Below are positions 10,156 to 20,760 of a stretch of 64,000 nucleotides of DNA, in pieces (position 1 is the first letter of the stretch; each line of letters begins with the position of its first letter). The DNA comes from Fragilaria radians. Its lineage: Eukaryota > Bacillariophyta > Fragilariophyceae > Fragilariales > Fragilariaceae. The DNA lies in assembly GCA_900642245.1 (NCBI GenBank), contig CAAAJI010000015.1:386951-450950 (forward strand). Reading direction: 5' to 3'. A program made the position numbers and the translations under genes. Below the pieces are notes generated by a model that was given only the letters and a program-made list of their open reading frames with translations, did no database searches and was not told the DNA's origin.

Positions 10156-13100
10156 TCATTTCAACTCATATAAATTGGGAAGCTTCGTGCTACTTGCATT
10201 CCGATTGACTTGTTGATGTCGTCGGGAGTAGACATTCATTTCTCTTGACTCCATACTATGCATTCCCGATTTACTGCTGCTCAACAGCATGGCAGTAGCA
10301 CTTAAGACAGGTCTGTCATTTGTTTTTCGTGACGATTTACGTGACGAAACCGCTGAATTTTGATCATAAAAGAGATAGGGGTACTTCGAGTGAATCTGAG
10401 ACACCTTAGCGGTGGCATTCCAACGATTGTACATGCGTGTGGCTTCAATCATGAGGTCACATGCCTTGGCTGTATCGTTGTTAGCAAGGCAGTGAATCGC
10501 AGCGCGCTCATTAGCTAACGCACGATGATGAGCATAGTCAGAAGCATTCGCAGCCTCGATGGCGTCCATGAATAGTGTAACTGAAGTATTGGTCTCACTA
10601 GCAGCATTAATCTCTGCCTCTAGTAGAAGAGCCATGTGGTTGGAATTCACACAACCCATCTTTTTCCACTTTTGTAGCTTTAACAAATCTTTTTTTGCGT
10701 CATTAAGATGCTTCTTTTTCATCGTTGCTTTGTACATTTCTACGCCTATCAGCCCTCCAAACCATACTGCAGAGGGGATGGTTGCCCTGGTTTGTTGGTG
10801 CTTTGAATCGTACTTATCATAAGAGAGCTTAGCCTCATGAGCCTTTTCATATTGATTGAAGTAGTAGGAAAGTTTCATCTTCTGATAATTAAAAATGCTC
10901 AAGTCGACGTTCATCTCGAAGCATTCAGCTAGGTAACTTTCTTCTGTCATGGCTGTTCCCGACATCACTAAGACATTACGACTTTGACCAGTCAAATTTA
11001 ATACGAACTGATATTCAGGCAATAGTCTCATAACAGTGAATGATTCACCGCATCGACGACCTTCTTCAATCACTTCACCGTATTTTTCACTCAAAGGCGA
11101 CAATTTATCGCCTCGAAGGAGGCTGAGGGATAGTTGCACATACCTTGAAAACAGAACATTAGAAATCAGAGGATGGCCAGCAGCTCTCTTGTAAAATGAC
11201 ATGTCAACCTCTAATTCTACACAGAAAGGTTGGAACCAATGGTCAACATAATAAGCCATCAATGCCTTTGTCATGGCAGACTTCGCAGTTGGAAATTTCT
11301 GAAGCATTGCATGAGCAACTTGACTTGATTTCTTGGCGTCTTCAATGTAGTCATTTAAGCGAAAGAAAATACCAAGAGCCGCAAAGCCTTGAGCAGAAAA
11401 TTCACATGGACCATACTTAAAACTGATGTTGACGATACGGCAATGGAGTTGCATTGCCAGTTGGATGTCACCATTTATCCAAGCCGTTTCGCCAAGGCGA
11501 TGTAAGAGATTGCAGGTTTCAAGCTTTACGCTTTCTTGCATAGGTGAACGATCCAAAAAGCCGACAACATTCTTGTTGAATTGCGATCGTGACGTTAGAG
11601 CCGCAGATCCTACTCTGAATCCACCATTCTTCATTTTTTCTCCGATTAGTTGGAGCAGTTGTATACCAAGATCGATTGCCTCGGTATAACGAGCTTGGGA
11701 TTGAAGTGACTGCATCAAAATGACGTATACCGGCTTTTTGTCTTCCACGGAAGTTGCATTAAGTATAACTTCATCTACAGCAGCCTTACAGGCAACATAG
11801 TCTCTGTCCGCAAGTGACATTTCTGCCAGCATAGTTGTCAATTCCAACGACAACGCATATTCAGTATTCCACTTTCGGAAACTAAGTATTGTAAGTCCCT
11901 GTCGCGCAAAACTAGCAGCCAGCTCATAGGAATTTCCTTGTGACGCTAGTTCGGCGGCTTCCATGTTGAGCTGCGACAGAACAACCTGGCAATCCTGTGA
12001 TAAAACCTTATTTGCAAGATTCAAGTTTGCTACGGCGGGGAGTAATAGATTTTTCTCCCAAACGCTCAAGTCATATAAAGCCCTTCCAACTTTGAAGACA
12101 AATAACTGATAATTGGGATACGAATTCAGAAGACGTAGGGTGGCTTCATACACTGAATCATCAACAAAATTATATGTACCATCTGAAAACTCCATAATAC
12201 CTTTGGAAACAAAACTCAATAACGATTCTTGAACTATACTGGCACCATTATCTTGGTTCACAACCTTAAGGGGTTGGGTGAGATTGATTTGATCTATTTG
12301 ATCAAACACCATGATAACAGATTGCAACAACTTGGCCTCCACCTGAGAGCTTAACTTGGATGAAATCATCAATATCTTTTTCTGTTCGTCTGAGAGAGTA
12401 TCGATACACTTAGTAATCATACGAACATAGTTAGCAGAGCCGACAGGGCCTTCATCAATTCGAATATGGTGAAACGATATGGAGGAAGATTCTGCAAACG
12501 CATGCAAAATGTCGGGTACTCCTCCTGTTGAGGTTTGCTTGCTGACTTGAGAAGTAAAGATAATTTGGCGACGTAGTTTAGCATTCGGAGACAAGATCAT
12601 TCGCTTCAAAAGTTCAAGATACGCAGGACTCGCCCTGTGAATATCTTCCACAAGGATAACAAAGGGTATTAATTCTGTATAAATCACACGAAGTATACTT
12701 CGGAGGGAATGTTGGACAAAGTGAGATTCGAAGATGGTAGGATTCACAATAGCTTGAGTCTCTGACTTGGATGTTTGTTCATTGAGAAGGTCAAAAAAGT
12801 CAGGAATAACATGAGCCACAGCATTCAATTCCTCCAAGGAAACCTCCTCTTTCAAATGAGTCAAAATCAATTGTTTACGAGGCGAGTTTACACATATTTC
12901 AAATATTTTCTTCACACACATTATCGCAGGAGAGAGAGCATGAGTATATTCGATTCGATCAATGTGCATTCGGACGACATAAGCATTCCGCCGTTCTAAT
13001 TCTTGCCGCAATGTGTGAATCAAATGGTTCTTTTTTTCACCAGAGCTTCCCTCAATTAAAACAACTTCTGATAAATGATGCGATGAAGATGCTACTCGAG

Positions 13101-13161
13101 AAAGTGAATCCCAGACAACTTTCAAATGTTTGTTGGTGTCCTCTTCAAAAGGCGACGCCAT
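10156..13161 (-). CDS. AAA-type ATPase-like protein with TPR-like helical repeats, copy 1
   Basis: Single-exon frame of 1001 aa with an ATG at 13161. The N-terminal third looks like the AAA_16/STAND ATPase module found in diatom proteins that elsewhere is fused to kinases or histidine kinases. A hydrophobic strand leads into GSSGEKKN (residues 38-45), and FVILVEDIHRAS (167-178) is a good Walker B with E172/D173. The Walker A differs from GxxGxGK[ST]: the second Gly and the terminal Ser/Thr are replaced, so nucleotide binding may be lost. Residues of about 360-930 are alpha-helical with TPR-like rhythm, and the segment ATRMYNRWNATAK near the end matches the closing repeat of this family. The C-terminal tail (about 65 aa) is Ser/Arg-rich. 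No kinase, GAF or cyclase domain is attached. A close paralogue lies inverted at 23851-26754; their first 345 residues are almost identical. Likely a signalling scaffold in the cytoplasm, by inference only. Confidence 0.85.
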   Translation of the reverse strand: MASPFEEDTNKHLKVVWDSLSRVASSSHHLSEVVLIEGSSGEKKNHLIHTLRQELERRNAYVVRMHIDRIEYTHALSPAIMCVKKIFEICVNSPRKQLILTHLKEEVSLEELNAVAHVIPDFFDLLNEQTSKSETQAIVNPTIFESHFVQHSLRSILRVIYTELIPFVILVEDIHRASPAYLELLKRMILSPNAKLRRQIIFTSQVSKQTSTGGVPDILHAFAESSSISFHHIRIDEGPVGSANYVRMITKCIDTLSDEQKKILMISSKLSSQVEAKLLQSVIMVFDQIDQINLTQPLKVVNQDNGASIVQESLLSFVSKGIMEFSDGTYNFVDDSVYEATLRLLNSYPNYQLFVFKVGRALYDLSVWEKNLLLPAVANLNLANKVLSQDCQVVLSQLNMEAAELASQGNSYELAASFARQGLTILSFRKWNTEYALSLELTTMLAEMSLADRDYVACKAAVDEVILNATSVEDKKPVYVILMQSLQSQARYTEAIDLGIQLLQLIGEKMKNGGFRVGSAALTSRSQFNKNVVGFLDRSPMQESVKLETCNLLHRLGETAWINGDIQLAMQLHCRIVNISFKYGPCEFSAQGFAALGIFFRLNDYIEDAKKSSQVAHAMLQKFPTAKSAMTKALMAYYVDHWFQPFCVELEVDMSFYKRAAGHPLISNVLFSRYVQLSLSLLRGDKLSPLSEKYGEVIEEGRRCGESFTVMRLLPEYQFVLNLTGQSRNVLVMSGTAMTEESYLAECFEMNVDLSIFNYQKMKLSYYFNQYEKAHEAKLSYDKYDSKHQQTRATIPSAVWFGGLIGVEMYKATMKKKHLNDAKKDLLKLQKWKKMGCVNSNHMALLLEAEINAASETNTSVTLFMDAIEAANASDYAHHRALANERAAIHCLANNDTAKACDLMIEATRMYNRWNATAKVSQIHSKYPYLFYDQNSAVSSRKSSRKTNDRPVLSATAMLLSSSKSGMHSMESREMNVYSRRHQQVNRNASSTKLPNLYELK

Positions 13162-14679
13162 TGTGACTATGAATAATCGCTCAACAAGGCTTTGAATGGA
13201 ATCTTAAAAATGCCGCCTTTGTGGAAAAGTTGAAAATGTTGGTCTGACTTCGTACAATTTAATACCTAACTTACGTCCTATTTTTCGAAACTACACACAG
13301 ACTACATTCGAATCAGTTGTGCTTACATGGAACGCCCGTGTTGGTAATCGGCTATGTTGAAATAATCTTGTAAGTGAAAAAACATTTATTCGAAGCAAGT
13401 TCAACGTTGAATACAGTCTCAATTCGATTCGAGCAGATGGGAAGTCTTTTTTCCATCAGGAATGACCATCGATATGTCCGATAAGACACCTACAAGACAT
13501 AGCGAAGGCCATGGAACGGGGGCCTTTTACTCCCAGCCATAAAATCAACCAGATCGGGGTAACTTAAAACACCGTTGAGTGTAAGGATTTCGTTAATGTT
13601 TCCGAACGGTTTCGGGAAGCATTCTTGTGAACAATTAATATATTGCATCGTTTCCAGTCAATGGTCTTGGATGCCTTTCATCAATCAGGATGGATGGTAT
13701 TGGATCCGCTACTTATCAGCCATGCCTGTTTTAACATTGTGTCAACTTACTCAAAAGATATCGCGCCAACAGTGAATAACAAATTTGCTCTGGGTGTTGC
13801 CATTCAAATTAAAGGTAGAAAGATCTGATAAAAGAGAAGAAGGCATTTATGAGATAAGACACACACAGGATATCAGATGAATAGATTCATGATTTAGAAA
13901 TATTGAATAATTGGAATTGTAGGGACTGAAGCAGACGTAGACATCCATGTATATAACTCAACCTAAGATGGCAATTCCATGACAGTGCCATTGAATTGAA
14001 ATAGTATTGACCTGAATAGAGTAAAGTTAAAATTAGAACCTAATTCAAGAAGCTAACCAAAAAGGAAAATCGCTCAGGAAAAAAGAGAACTTCTTCTGAA
14101 CCAAATTAAGAAGAAATTAGTGCGTAACATTCACCTATTTATATTCTCAAAGTTGATGAGTGCAAGCTGATTATTTAGTATTTGCTATACTGGGGATTGT
14201 GTTACCAATAGACATGGACCAACGTGACTGCCAATAAGCCAGGACCGTTAAGTTCATTGACTAATTTAATGTAACGTTTCCTTGCACTCTGAAGCAAGTG
14301 TCTTCTTAAGTGAATCTTCATTATCTTTCCTTTAAATCTCCATGCAATTATGCCATTTAGCATCAATAAGGTATGATTCCAAACAATCAGCAGATTTCAA
14401 AAAAGTTACATCATTGAAACTATTACTGAAATCGATCTCAGAGATTTTCCTGTATTCACACCACTAATCTGGCTCAAAGCACAAAGGTACTTTTTGCTTA
14501 AAATATATATATCTGCTCTTGACACATTAACTTTCAACGGGCATCTCCAATTTGCTAGTCTTCTTTCAAACTCTGTTTAGATTCATCTCTTTGGTCCTTA
14601 TCACTTTGAAATGGCTCTGGCCTGTTAAAGTTAATTCCAAAATCATTTATCATGCTATGTTATAAAATTTGTTAATTAC
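13162..14679. other. Upstream region of ATPase copy 1 and spacer to Copia A
   Basis: The roughly 60 bases next to the ATPase start resemble the corresponding bases upstream of copy 2 (shared ATTCATAGTCA and GGCATTTTT blocks), so the promoter-proximal region was part of the duplication. At about 13640-13828 a 61-aa frame reads FQSMVLDAFHQSGWMVLDP and then a hydrophobic stretch; it could be a relic of a membrane protein gene but I cannot assign it. The rest is AT-rich without recognised features. Confidence 0.4.
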
Positions 14680-15103
14680 TCAAAAGTGGCTTTGAATTTG
14701 ATTAAAGGCTGCATAAATAGGGATTACGTAGATGATAACGCAAGTATAGCTTGGGAGAGGTTGAGAAACAAGTTGTTTGTATCATTTGCTCCATCTTTGG
14801 TCAAAATGAAGAAACAATTTAGAACGTTTTTGTTGAAGAAGGGTCAAGTCCCAGATATTTGGATTACGGAGCTCAAGGATTACAGGATGTTTTTAGAAGA
14901 GCTTGGATCAAGTATTTCTGACAATCAGCTAATCCTTCATATATTTAACAATATGACTGCTGATTACAATTTACAACTCGCTATGATGCAGAAAAGATTG
15001 AATGACAAATCAAACCTGCTAAGAGTTGACGAGATTAGAGATGATCTAAATTTAAGATTCGAAAGATTAAATGAAAAAATGAATGAAGAAATTAGTAAGA
15101 TAT
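14680..15103 (+). pseudogene. Copia A gag, 3'-interrupted
   Basis: A continuous frame of about 140 codons with the gag helical domain: IAWERLRNKL, then PDIWITELKDYR, then DYNLQLAMMQ and LNLRFERLNEK. The same order and wording is seen in the gag relics at 53.8 and 62.6 kb and near 254-540. The N-terminal 80 or so residues of gag are not present in recognisable form. The frame is cut by Copia B, where it meets TGTGACT; the ORF stop lies in the inserted sequence. The frame begins with GTG, so no native start is visible. Confidence 0.7.
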
Positions 15104-15317
15104 TGTGACTATTTATTTACTTTAACTTTAACAGTAGCAAGTGAACTGATTAAGCAAATTTCTTGATCAAAGAAATATTTATTAACTGATGTTGTACAAC
15201 TAAATCTCCGTTAAATTTATCCTTCATCGCCATTTTTTCAGTTGATGCAAGCAAGGATTTGCTATGAAAGAGAATTGGTTGAGAACTAAAGATATAAATA
15301 AGAATATCTTTGGCGCA
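15104..15317 (+). repeat. Putative left LTR of Copia B
   Basis: It starts TGTGACTATTTAT and ends in TTGGCGCA. It shares about 200 alignable bases with 18170-18420, including the TTTATCCTTCATC block and the GATGCAAGCAAGGATTTGC block. The two copies differ by several indels. Confidence 0.6.
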
Positions 15318-15959
15318 TCGTAAAGGTTGAAAGTATGTCTTGGAATGGCAATTAAAGCAATAGGAAGATCGCCAAGAAACGATTAATTTGCTCTAGAAAA
15401 GTCATTCATTAGTCTCACAATTTACAAAAAATTATTTTATAGCATAATTATATTTTTGACCAATTTGTCTTTTCAGTTTATTTGGGCCCATTCATCCTCA
15501 GCTGCAAAGGTAACTACAAAGGTAAATTGCTTGTATTCGTTTTCACTCATTGTCATTTCAAGAACACTTGTGTGTGTGTATGTGTGTGTTTATTGTCATG
15601 TATTTGCCAAAATTCCTTTTCTTTTTGACTGCTAAAAAGGTCCTAACACTTAACTAACACACTAGAGAGAAAACTCCACAAAACAAGACAAGAAAAGTCT
15701 ACAACCTTTCAGCTGCATAGGTACAGAAAAATAGCAAGCAGGGAACAATTTCGCACAACCCACGCTAGGCATAATTGGCTTTAACTAGACTCATTTAGCG
15801 AGAGAAGCAATACACTCCTAAAAACTTACCTTAAAAGGCATTGCAGGAGAAGCAGGAAACTCCTGAAAGCTTGGCTCTCCCTCTCCAAGCATCAGCCAAG
15901 AATTTTGAATGCCTATTCCTTGCTGACGCTCCCAGCTGAGAGGCAGAAGAAAACTGTAT

Positions 15960-16800
15960 AAATCTCATAGATACGGGGAACTCAGCAAATGAAAATATCC
16001 GATAGTACTAATCACGATGACGTCGCTATATCTTTAGACTTAGCTGGATGTATGATACATTTCAGGCACCGATTGCCAACTAAAGAAGAATTTGCATCAC
16101 TCAAGCAGTTTTGTTTACCACAAGAGATACTGCAGGGAATCCATCCTCATTCTCTGATCAAGTGGCTGATAAGCTTTATGAACAAGCTGTTGGTACTGAA
16201 TCCTACAATACAAATAGTTTGAGGTTGTTTCCTTATGATCCATCTGACATGCAAAAAATGGATTGAATGAAAGACCTGCTACTCTAATGTTCTGCCCCAA
16301 TATTATCATGAAGGCTCCAGTCAATTATATATCCCCTATAAACACGGATCGACGTTATAGTAAGGCACTACGTAGTAAGATTGATTATGAAGGGTTGTCG
16401 CCCTATTTTGCATCCAGACCATTGCGGCAAACTATATAATTTGCAAAGTCCAGTATCCAATACCCAAGGCAAGGTAATCTCAAAAGTTGTTTTCAAATGC
16501 TCCGACAAAAACGTTTAAACAAAGGCATTGCTACCGAAACTTACTTTGCAAGTGATAAGTCTTATAACGTTTAAACGAAGTCATTGTCACAGACACTTAT
16601 TTTGCAAGTGACAAGTCTTATTGTGCGCAACACCTTTTTGGTATGACATCTAAAACTTTATTTGTTGCAGGAACGAAGACAGAGTCCAAATTTTCAGATA
16701 GACTTTGTCAGTCAAAATGGAATACCATCTGCACTCCCAAGTGATAATGCAAAGTCAGAAATGAGTCCATGTGTCCGTTGAATTCATCCTGAATAAGTAA
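15960..16800 (+). pseudogene. Copia B protease-proximal and integrase relic
   Basis: The 77-aa frame at 15989-16222 is the best preserved part, with DVAISLDLAG and RHRLPTKEE followed by a YDPSDM block in the next frame. After a degenerate stretch the integrase appears as TDTYFAS and FGMTSKTLFVAGTKTES (about 16580-16690), then SDNAKSEMS (about 16740) in another frame, followed by WTEPHSPWQN near 16815. These correspond to the first and second catalytic-Asp blocks of a Copia integrase. Frameshifts separate them, so no functional enzyme is encoded. Confidence 0.6.
16511..16622 (+). repeat. Tandem duplication, 56 bp x 2, in Copia B integrase
   Basis: Two units begin with ACGTTTAAAC at 16511 and 16567 and run through TTGCAAGTGAYAAGTCTTAT. 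They duplicate the region encoding the TDTYFAS block of the integrase. The second unit retains the better coding match. The 56-bp length shifts the frame. Confidence 0.85.
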
Positions 16801-17039
16801 TTTCTGATCAATGGACAGAGCCACACAGCCCATGGCAAAACAATTCAACCTAAGCAGATATCAAGAAAGTTTCACGATGGCATTTCCAACAGTTCAGCTG
16901 TCAGGTTTCATGAACACTTGGCAGAGTCAATATTATGATTAGGTTTTATGAAAACAACGCATGACCATGACTAACCAATGCACATTATGAGTAATTAGCT
17001 ACTTCAGTGGATGACACTCTGATATTGAGTAAAGATCCC

Positions 17040-18042
17040 ATGGGAGTCATCAAGTCGAAGAACGTTGGCATTCCTGAGTATTATCTAGGAGGAAACGTGG
17101 GGGTTGCTTGGAGATTCATAGAGAAATCAAGGATTAAATGTCATACCAAGGTTTGAAGGTCTTTTTGGGAAGGAATTGAAGTCTAGTAAGACGCCTATGG
17201 GTGAAGGATCATCCTGAAATAGTTAACACACCATTTTGCACTGATGAAGTTTCAGCTAAGTATAGATCCATCATAGGTTGTTGCATTTTGGTAAGTGCTT
17301 TAGGAAGGCTTGATATTGCTTATGTCACCTCAGCTATGAGAAGATTCAATATGGCACCGAGAGAAGGACATTTGAAGGTAGTTAAGTGGATTTTGGCGCA
17401 CCTACAGACATTTCCAAGGCGAGAGTCATCATTGACACGTCATATCCAAGTCACTCTGAATATCTGTTGACGACCATCCTAATTGAAAAGCTTCTACCCA
17501 GATGCTGAAGAAGAGATACCAAATGACCTCCCTGTGTCAAAGGGACCAAAAGTCCGGATGACTGTTTTTGTAGATGCTGTCCATGCACATGCTTTAGTAA
17601 CTAGAAGATCTATCACAGACATGCTAGTCATGTTGAACAAGACACCTATTAGATTGGTCTCTAAGCGTCAAAAAACTGTAAAGACTTCAACTTACGGTTC
17701 AGAGTTAGTTGCAGCAAGAATACCTACAGAACTCATAGTTGAAATATGTTTCATGCTCATGCCATTTGGTGTTGACTTAGAATGACCAACGTGAATGTTA
17801 GGTGACAATATGTCTGTAGTATTACATACATCAGTTCCTTCCAGTGTTTGAAGAAGAAGCATAATGCAATTGCCTATCATAGATTGCGTGAGGCCATTGC
17901 AAAAAAAGTAATCAGGTTTGCGTGTATAAAGAGTGAAGAGAATGTCAGTTACTTTCTAACAAAGCCCTTAAGTAGTGATAGATTCCATCATTTAGTAAAG
18001 GTTATTTCGGGTACCGGAGATTCAGAGTTGAAAGATACTTAG
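17040..18042 (+). pseudogene. Copia B RT end and RNase H relic
   Basis: It begins with IPEYYLGG (about 17070) and continues as AKYRSIIGCC and GRLDIAYVTSAMRRFNM (17245-17360), the end of the Copia RT domain. The 17483-17785 frame contains KSFYPDAEEEIPNDLP and RSITDMLVMLNKTPIR, then TYGSELVAAR, which is the RNase H acidic box. The 17848-18042 frame holds KKKHNAIAYHRLREAIA and the closing FLTKPLS motif. Three frames are used, so at least two frameshifts are present. The wording is typical of diatom Copia elements. Confidence 0.75.
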
Positions 18043-18169
18043 GATATTTAAGATATTTAAGAAAGTTTAGGACATACATACATAAAATACAAAAAACGAA
18101 TTTTTATGTTTAAGGAAGATGAGGATTTTATACGATGTGCCTTCAGATATTAGGGGAGAAATAAAATAT

Positions 18170-18420
18170 TGTGACTATTTATATACCATAAGTTTATCAG
18201 TAGCAAGCGAGCTGGGTAAGTAAATTTCTTGATCAGAGAAGTCACCTTTGGGTTTAAATCCTGGTTTTGATCAATATTGTATATCTAAATTCCCGTTGAG
18301 TTTATCCTTCATCACCATTTTCCGTTGATGCAAGCAAGGATTTGCTATGAAGTAACATTGGTAAATAAATCTTTGCCATGTTTGAGAACTAGGGATATAT
18401 ATTAGAATATCTTTGGAGCA
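18170..18420 (+). repeat. Putative right LTR of Copia B
   Basis: Direct counterpart of 15104-15317. It is about 37 bases longer, mainly through a segment around 18240-18280 and another around 18345-18375. It ends in TTTGGAGCA, immediately before the point where Copia A coding resumes. Confidence 0.6.
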
Positions 18421-18684
18421 TCTTAATTTTGGAGGTCAGTTTAAAGGAAAATGTAGACATTACCGTATGATTTGTCATAAAGCAAGAGATTGTAGAATTG
18501 AAAGTCGGCAAAATGGCGGGCAGAACGGCGGGAATCAAAGTGTCTTTGGCTCAAACGATGATGCATTGGCAACTGCTGCAATGGAAAATTTCAAGTGACA
18601 CGTGGATCGTCAATAGTGGAACAATTTGTAACTACTGTCAGTCTATGGAAGGGTTAACTGATGTTCAAGACATTGATCTACCTT
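18421..18684 (+). pseudogene. Copia A zinc knuckle and protease start
   Basis: Directly after the right LTR of Copia B the gag frame resumes as FGGQFKGKCRHY and HKARDC (a damaged CCHC knuckle). It is followed by an Asn/Gly-rich linker and then WIVNSGTICNYC at about 18602-18640, the position of the D-S/T-G-A protease box. Here too the catalytic Asp is replaced. The frame ends at the LTR-like insert. Confidence 0.6.
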
Positions 18685-18690
18685 GACTAG

Positions 18691-19324
18691 GATCAAGAAG
18701 TAAATCCCTAACACAATAGGTTGTAAGCAATAACAGTTTAATAGCAAAATTATTATACTAAGAGATGTGTGTGTGTACCGGTATATGGAGACGTCCTGTA
18801 CCGTCAGTGCATAGTAAATAGTAGTAGGATTAACATATCCTTATATTTGCTCATCTAGGTATGGATAGTAACAAGTAACTATCCTATTCTGTATTAACCA
18901 CTAGTTTACTATGATAAACTTAGTGAGGCATAACTATTGCCTATAAATGGAGAGTAAAACAATCCAGGACCGGATCTAAAGTAAGACAGTTATAACAATG
19001 ATCTAAATAAAGATCAAAAGAAGAGTTGAAGGTCTAAACTAACCTATCCTTATGGATAACAAACTTGTCCTTATGGACAAGGTTGAAGCAACTTATCTAA
19101 GCAGTTGGGAGGAAGCTTAGAACAAGATTGCGAATCTTCAAGCTTAATCACGAAGATCTCTTGAGAACATCTCTTGAGAGAAGTTTCAAGATTAGACAAG
19201 ACTAACAGAAGAAACATATAAAATAGTTTATATTTTATCTGTGTCTACTTTCTATATCTCACCGTAGAGCAGACATAAATCAATTTATTAAGATTTGTAA
19301 CTGCAAATCAATGCAATTAAACAA
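18691..19324 (+). mobile_element. LTR-like solo insertion with 6-bp flanking repeat GACTAG
   Basis: A 634-bp non-coding segment interrupts the Copia A protease. GACTAG occurs immediately before it (18685-18690) and immediately after it (19325-19330), and Copia A coding resumes right after the second copy. This fits a target-site duplication. The first 350 bases match, in inverted orientation, the sequence at about 22740-23090, including a GTGTGTGTACCGGTAT block and a GAGACGTCCTGTACCG block. The shape is that of a solo LTR, though the ends are not a clean TG...CA, so another class of non-autonomous element is possible. Confidence 0.55.
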
Positions 19325-20760
19325 GACTAGAATTTTGAATTATGAGGTGACTCAACTTAATGGAAAGAAGTTTTTGTGACCTTAAGAGATGTTAAATACG
19401 TGCCAGACCTTGTGCAAATATTTTTAGTTTGAACAAGGCATTCAAGAAAGGATTCAAGGTTAGTAATGAAGGCATCATTGTTAGCCTTACCAACAAGCAT
19501 GTTGAGTTGACATTTGACCGTGTAATTAATGCCGCAGATGGATCTGTTACTGGTATTATGATTAAATCCTTACCTGCTGAGTAAACTAAAGACGAATTTA
19601 CTCATACTTTGATTGGTAACGAAAGGATTTGCAACATTAATCATCTACATAGATTGTTTTGACATTGTGATCAAGAAACTCTCGAGAGTACGGTTAAGAT
19701 GTATCGTTTTAAGTCTTCTGGAGAGTTTGAAATGTGCAATTACCAAGGCACGACAGAAAAATGTAAACAAGAACTGTTGTGGCATTATATGGTTGAAGAA
19801 GATGTACAAGGATTGGATAAAGAACATGTCAGTATCATTTTTTGAAGAAGAAGAAGTCATTGAGTTGCCTACAGGATAGGAAAGGACGAAGACCAATGCA
19901 ATTTCTACGAACGTGACTGAGGATGTAAGCAATATGCCTGATGAGAAGCTTTAGAACTATGAAGAAGTTGGAAAGTTGGTTTAATCCACAAACTACCAGG
20001 TCAATTGATGATTACAATCGTGGAAGGGAAATTTCATTATAGCAAGTGAACAGGGCTCTTTTCACTCCTGCTATTACCTAAATATTATGAAGAAGCGTTG
20101 AATTGCAAGAACAAAGATGATCAAATTGCATGGAAAGAAGTAAGTGATAAATAAATAAATGAAATGACAAAAATAGGTGTTTGGGAATTGGTTGCTGAAA
20201 GGATATTCCACGTGATAAACAATGTATCAAGAATATTTGGATTTTTGAGATCAAGCAAAATGGGGTTTTTCGTGCAAGACTCGTAGCATGTGATTACAGC
20301 TTAGTCCCAGGAATTGATTTTTATTAAAGTGTTGCTCCTGTGTGTAACGATGTAAGATTCAGAATACTGCTTATTGCAAAAATGTTTTGGAGCTTGACAT
20401 CTACAGTTGTAGGTATTGAACAGCTTTTCTACATGGTGATTTGGATGAGGAGATCTCAAGTTGACTGTGAGTCCTAATAAGAAGTTAATCCTACAAAAGA
20501 CTATCTATGGTCTAGTGCATAGTGCTAGGAAATTCTATGAGAAGTTAATTCTAAGGTTTCTGGATTCTATGGAAGTAAATCTGATCCCTGTTTGTATACA
20601 ATATGGAATGATACAGTGAAGCACATGTTAATTGTTGGGATTTATGTTGATGATTGCCTTATTGTTGGTAAGGAATTGTGCGTTTCTAATTTTCTTAATG
20701 AACTAAAGAAGTATGACTTTAAACTGAAGATTGAGGAAGATGTGGTGAGTATTTGAGTTG
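19325..20760 (+). pseudogene. Copia A protease end, integrase and RT relic
   Basis: The sequence resumes as VKYVPDL and LNKAFKKGFKVSNEG, the segment before integrase in this Copia type. A HHCC-like zinc region follows around 19640-19760 (HCDQETLES and then CN), after which the integrase core is missing. RT pieces appear from about 20050, with FLHGDLDEE near 20430, IYGLVHSA near 20505 and YVDD at 20643-20654. Many TAG/TGA/TAA codons occur between the pieces. Confidence 0.55.

Larger units (their letters stand above)
15104..18420 (+). mobile_element. Copia B: degenerate Ty1/copia element inserted in Copia A
   Basis: Imperfect direct repeats at both ends (15104-15317 and 18170-18420) start TGTGACTATTTAT and end with GCA, consistent with LTRs of the TG...CA type. 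The internal part carries a different pol from Copia A: DVAISLDLAGCMIHF and RHRLPTKEE (about 16018-16105), then YDPSDM, then TDTYFAS and SDNAKSEMS integrase blocks (about 16580-16770), then the RT end and RNase H (17040-18040). I recognise this pol wording from diatom Copia elements. Many stops and missing segments (most of RT) mean it is dead. No matching target-site duplication is visible, and the repeats have diverged considerably, so the insertion is old. Confidence 0.7.

Noticed and set aside
15567..15592. GT-rich microsatellite
   Set aside because: Very short and interrupted; not worth a separate feature.
18240..18280. TTTAAATCCTGG-like string considered as a tRNA T-arm
   Set aside because: No matching acceptor stem or anticodon arm; it lies in a diverged LTR.
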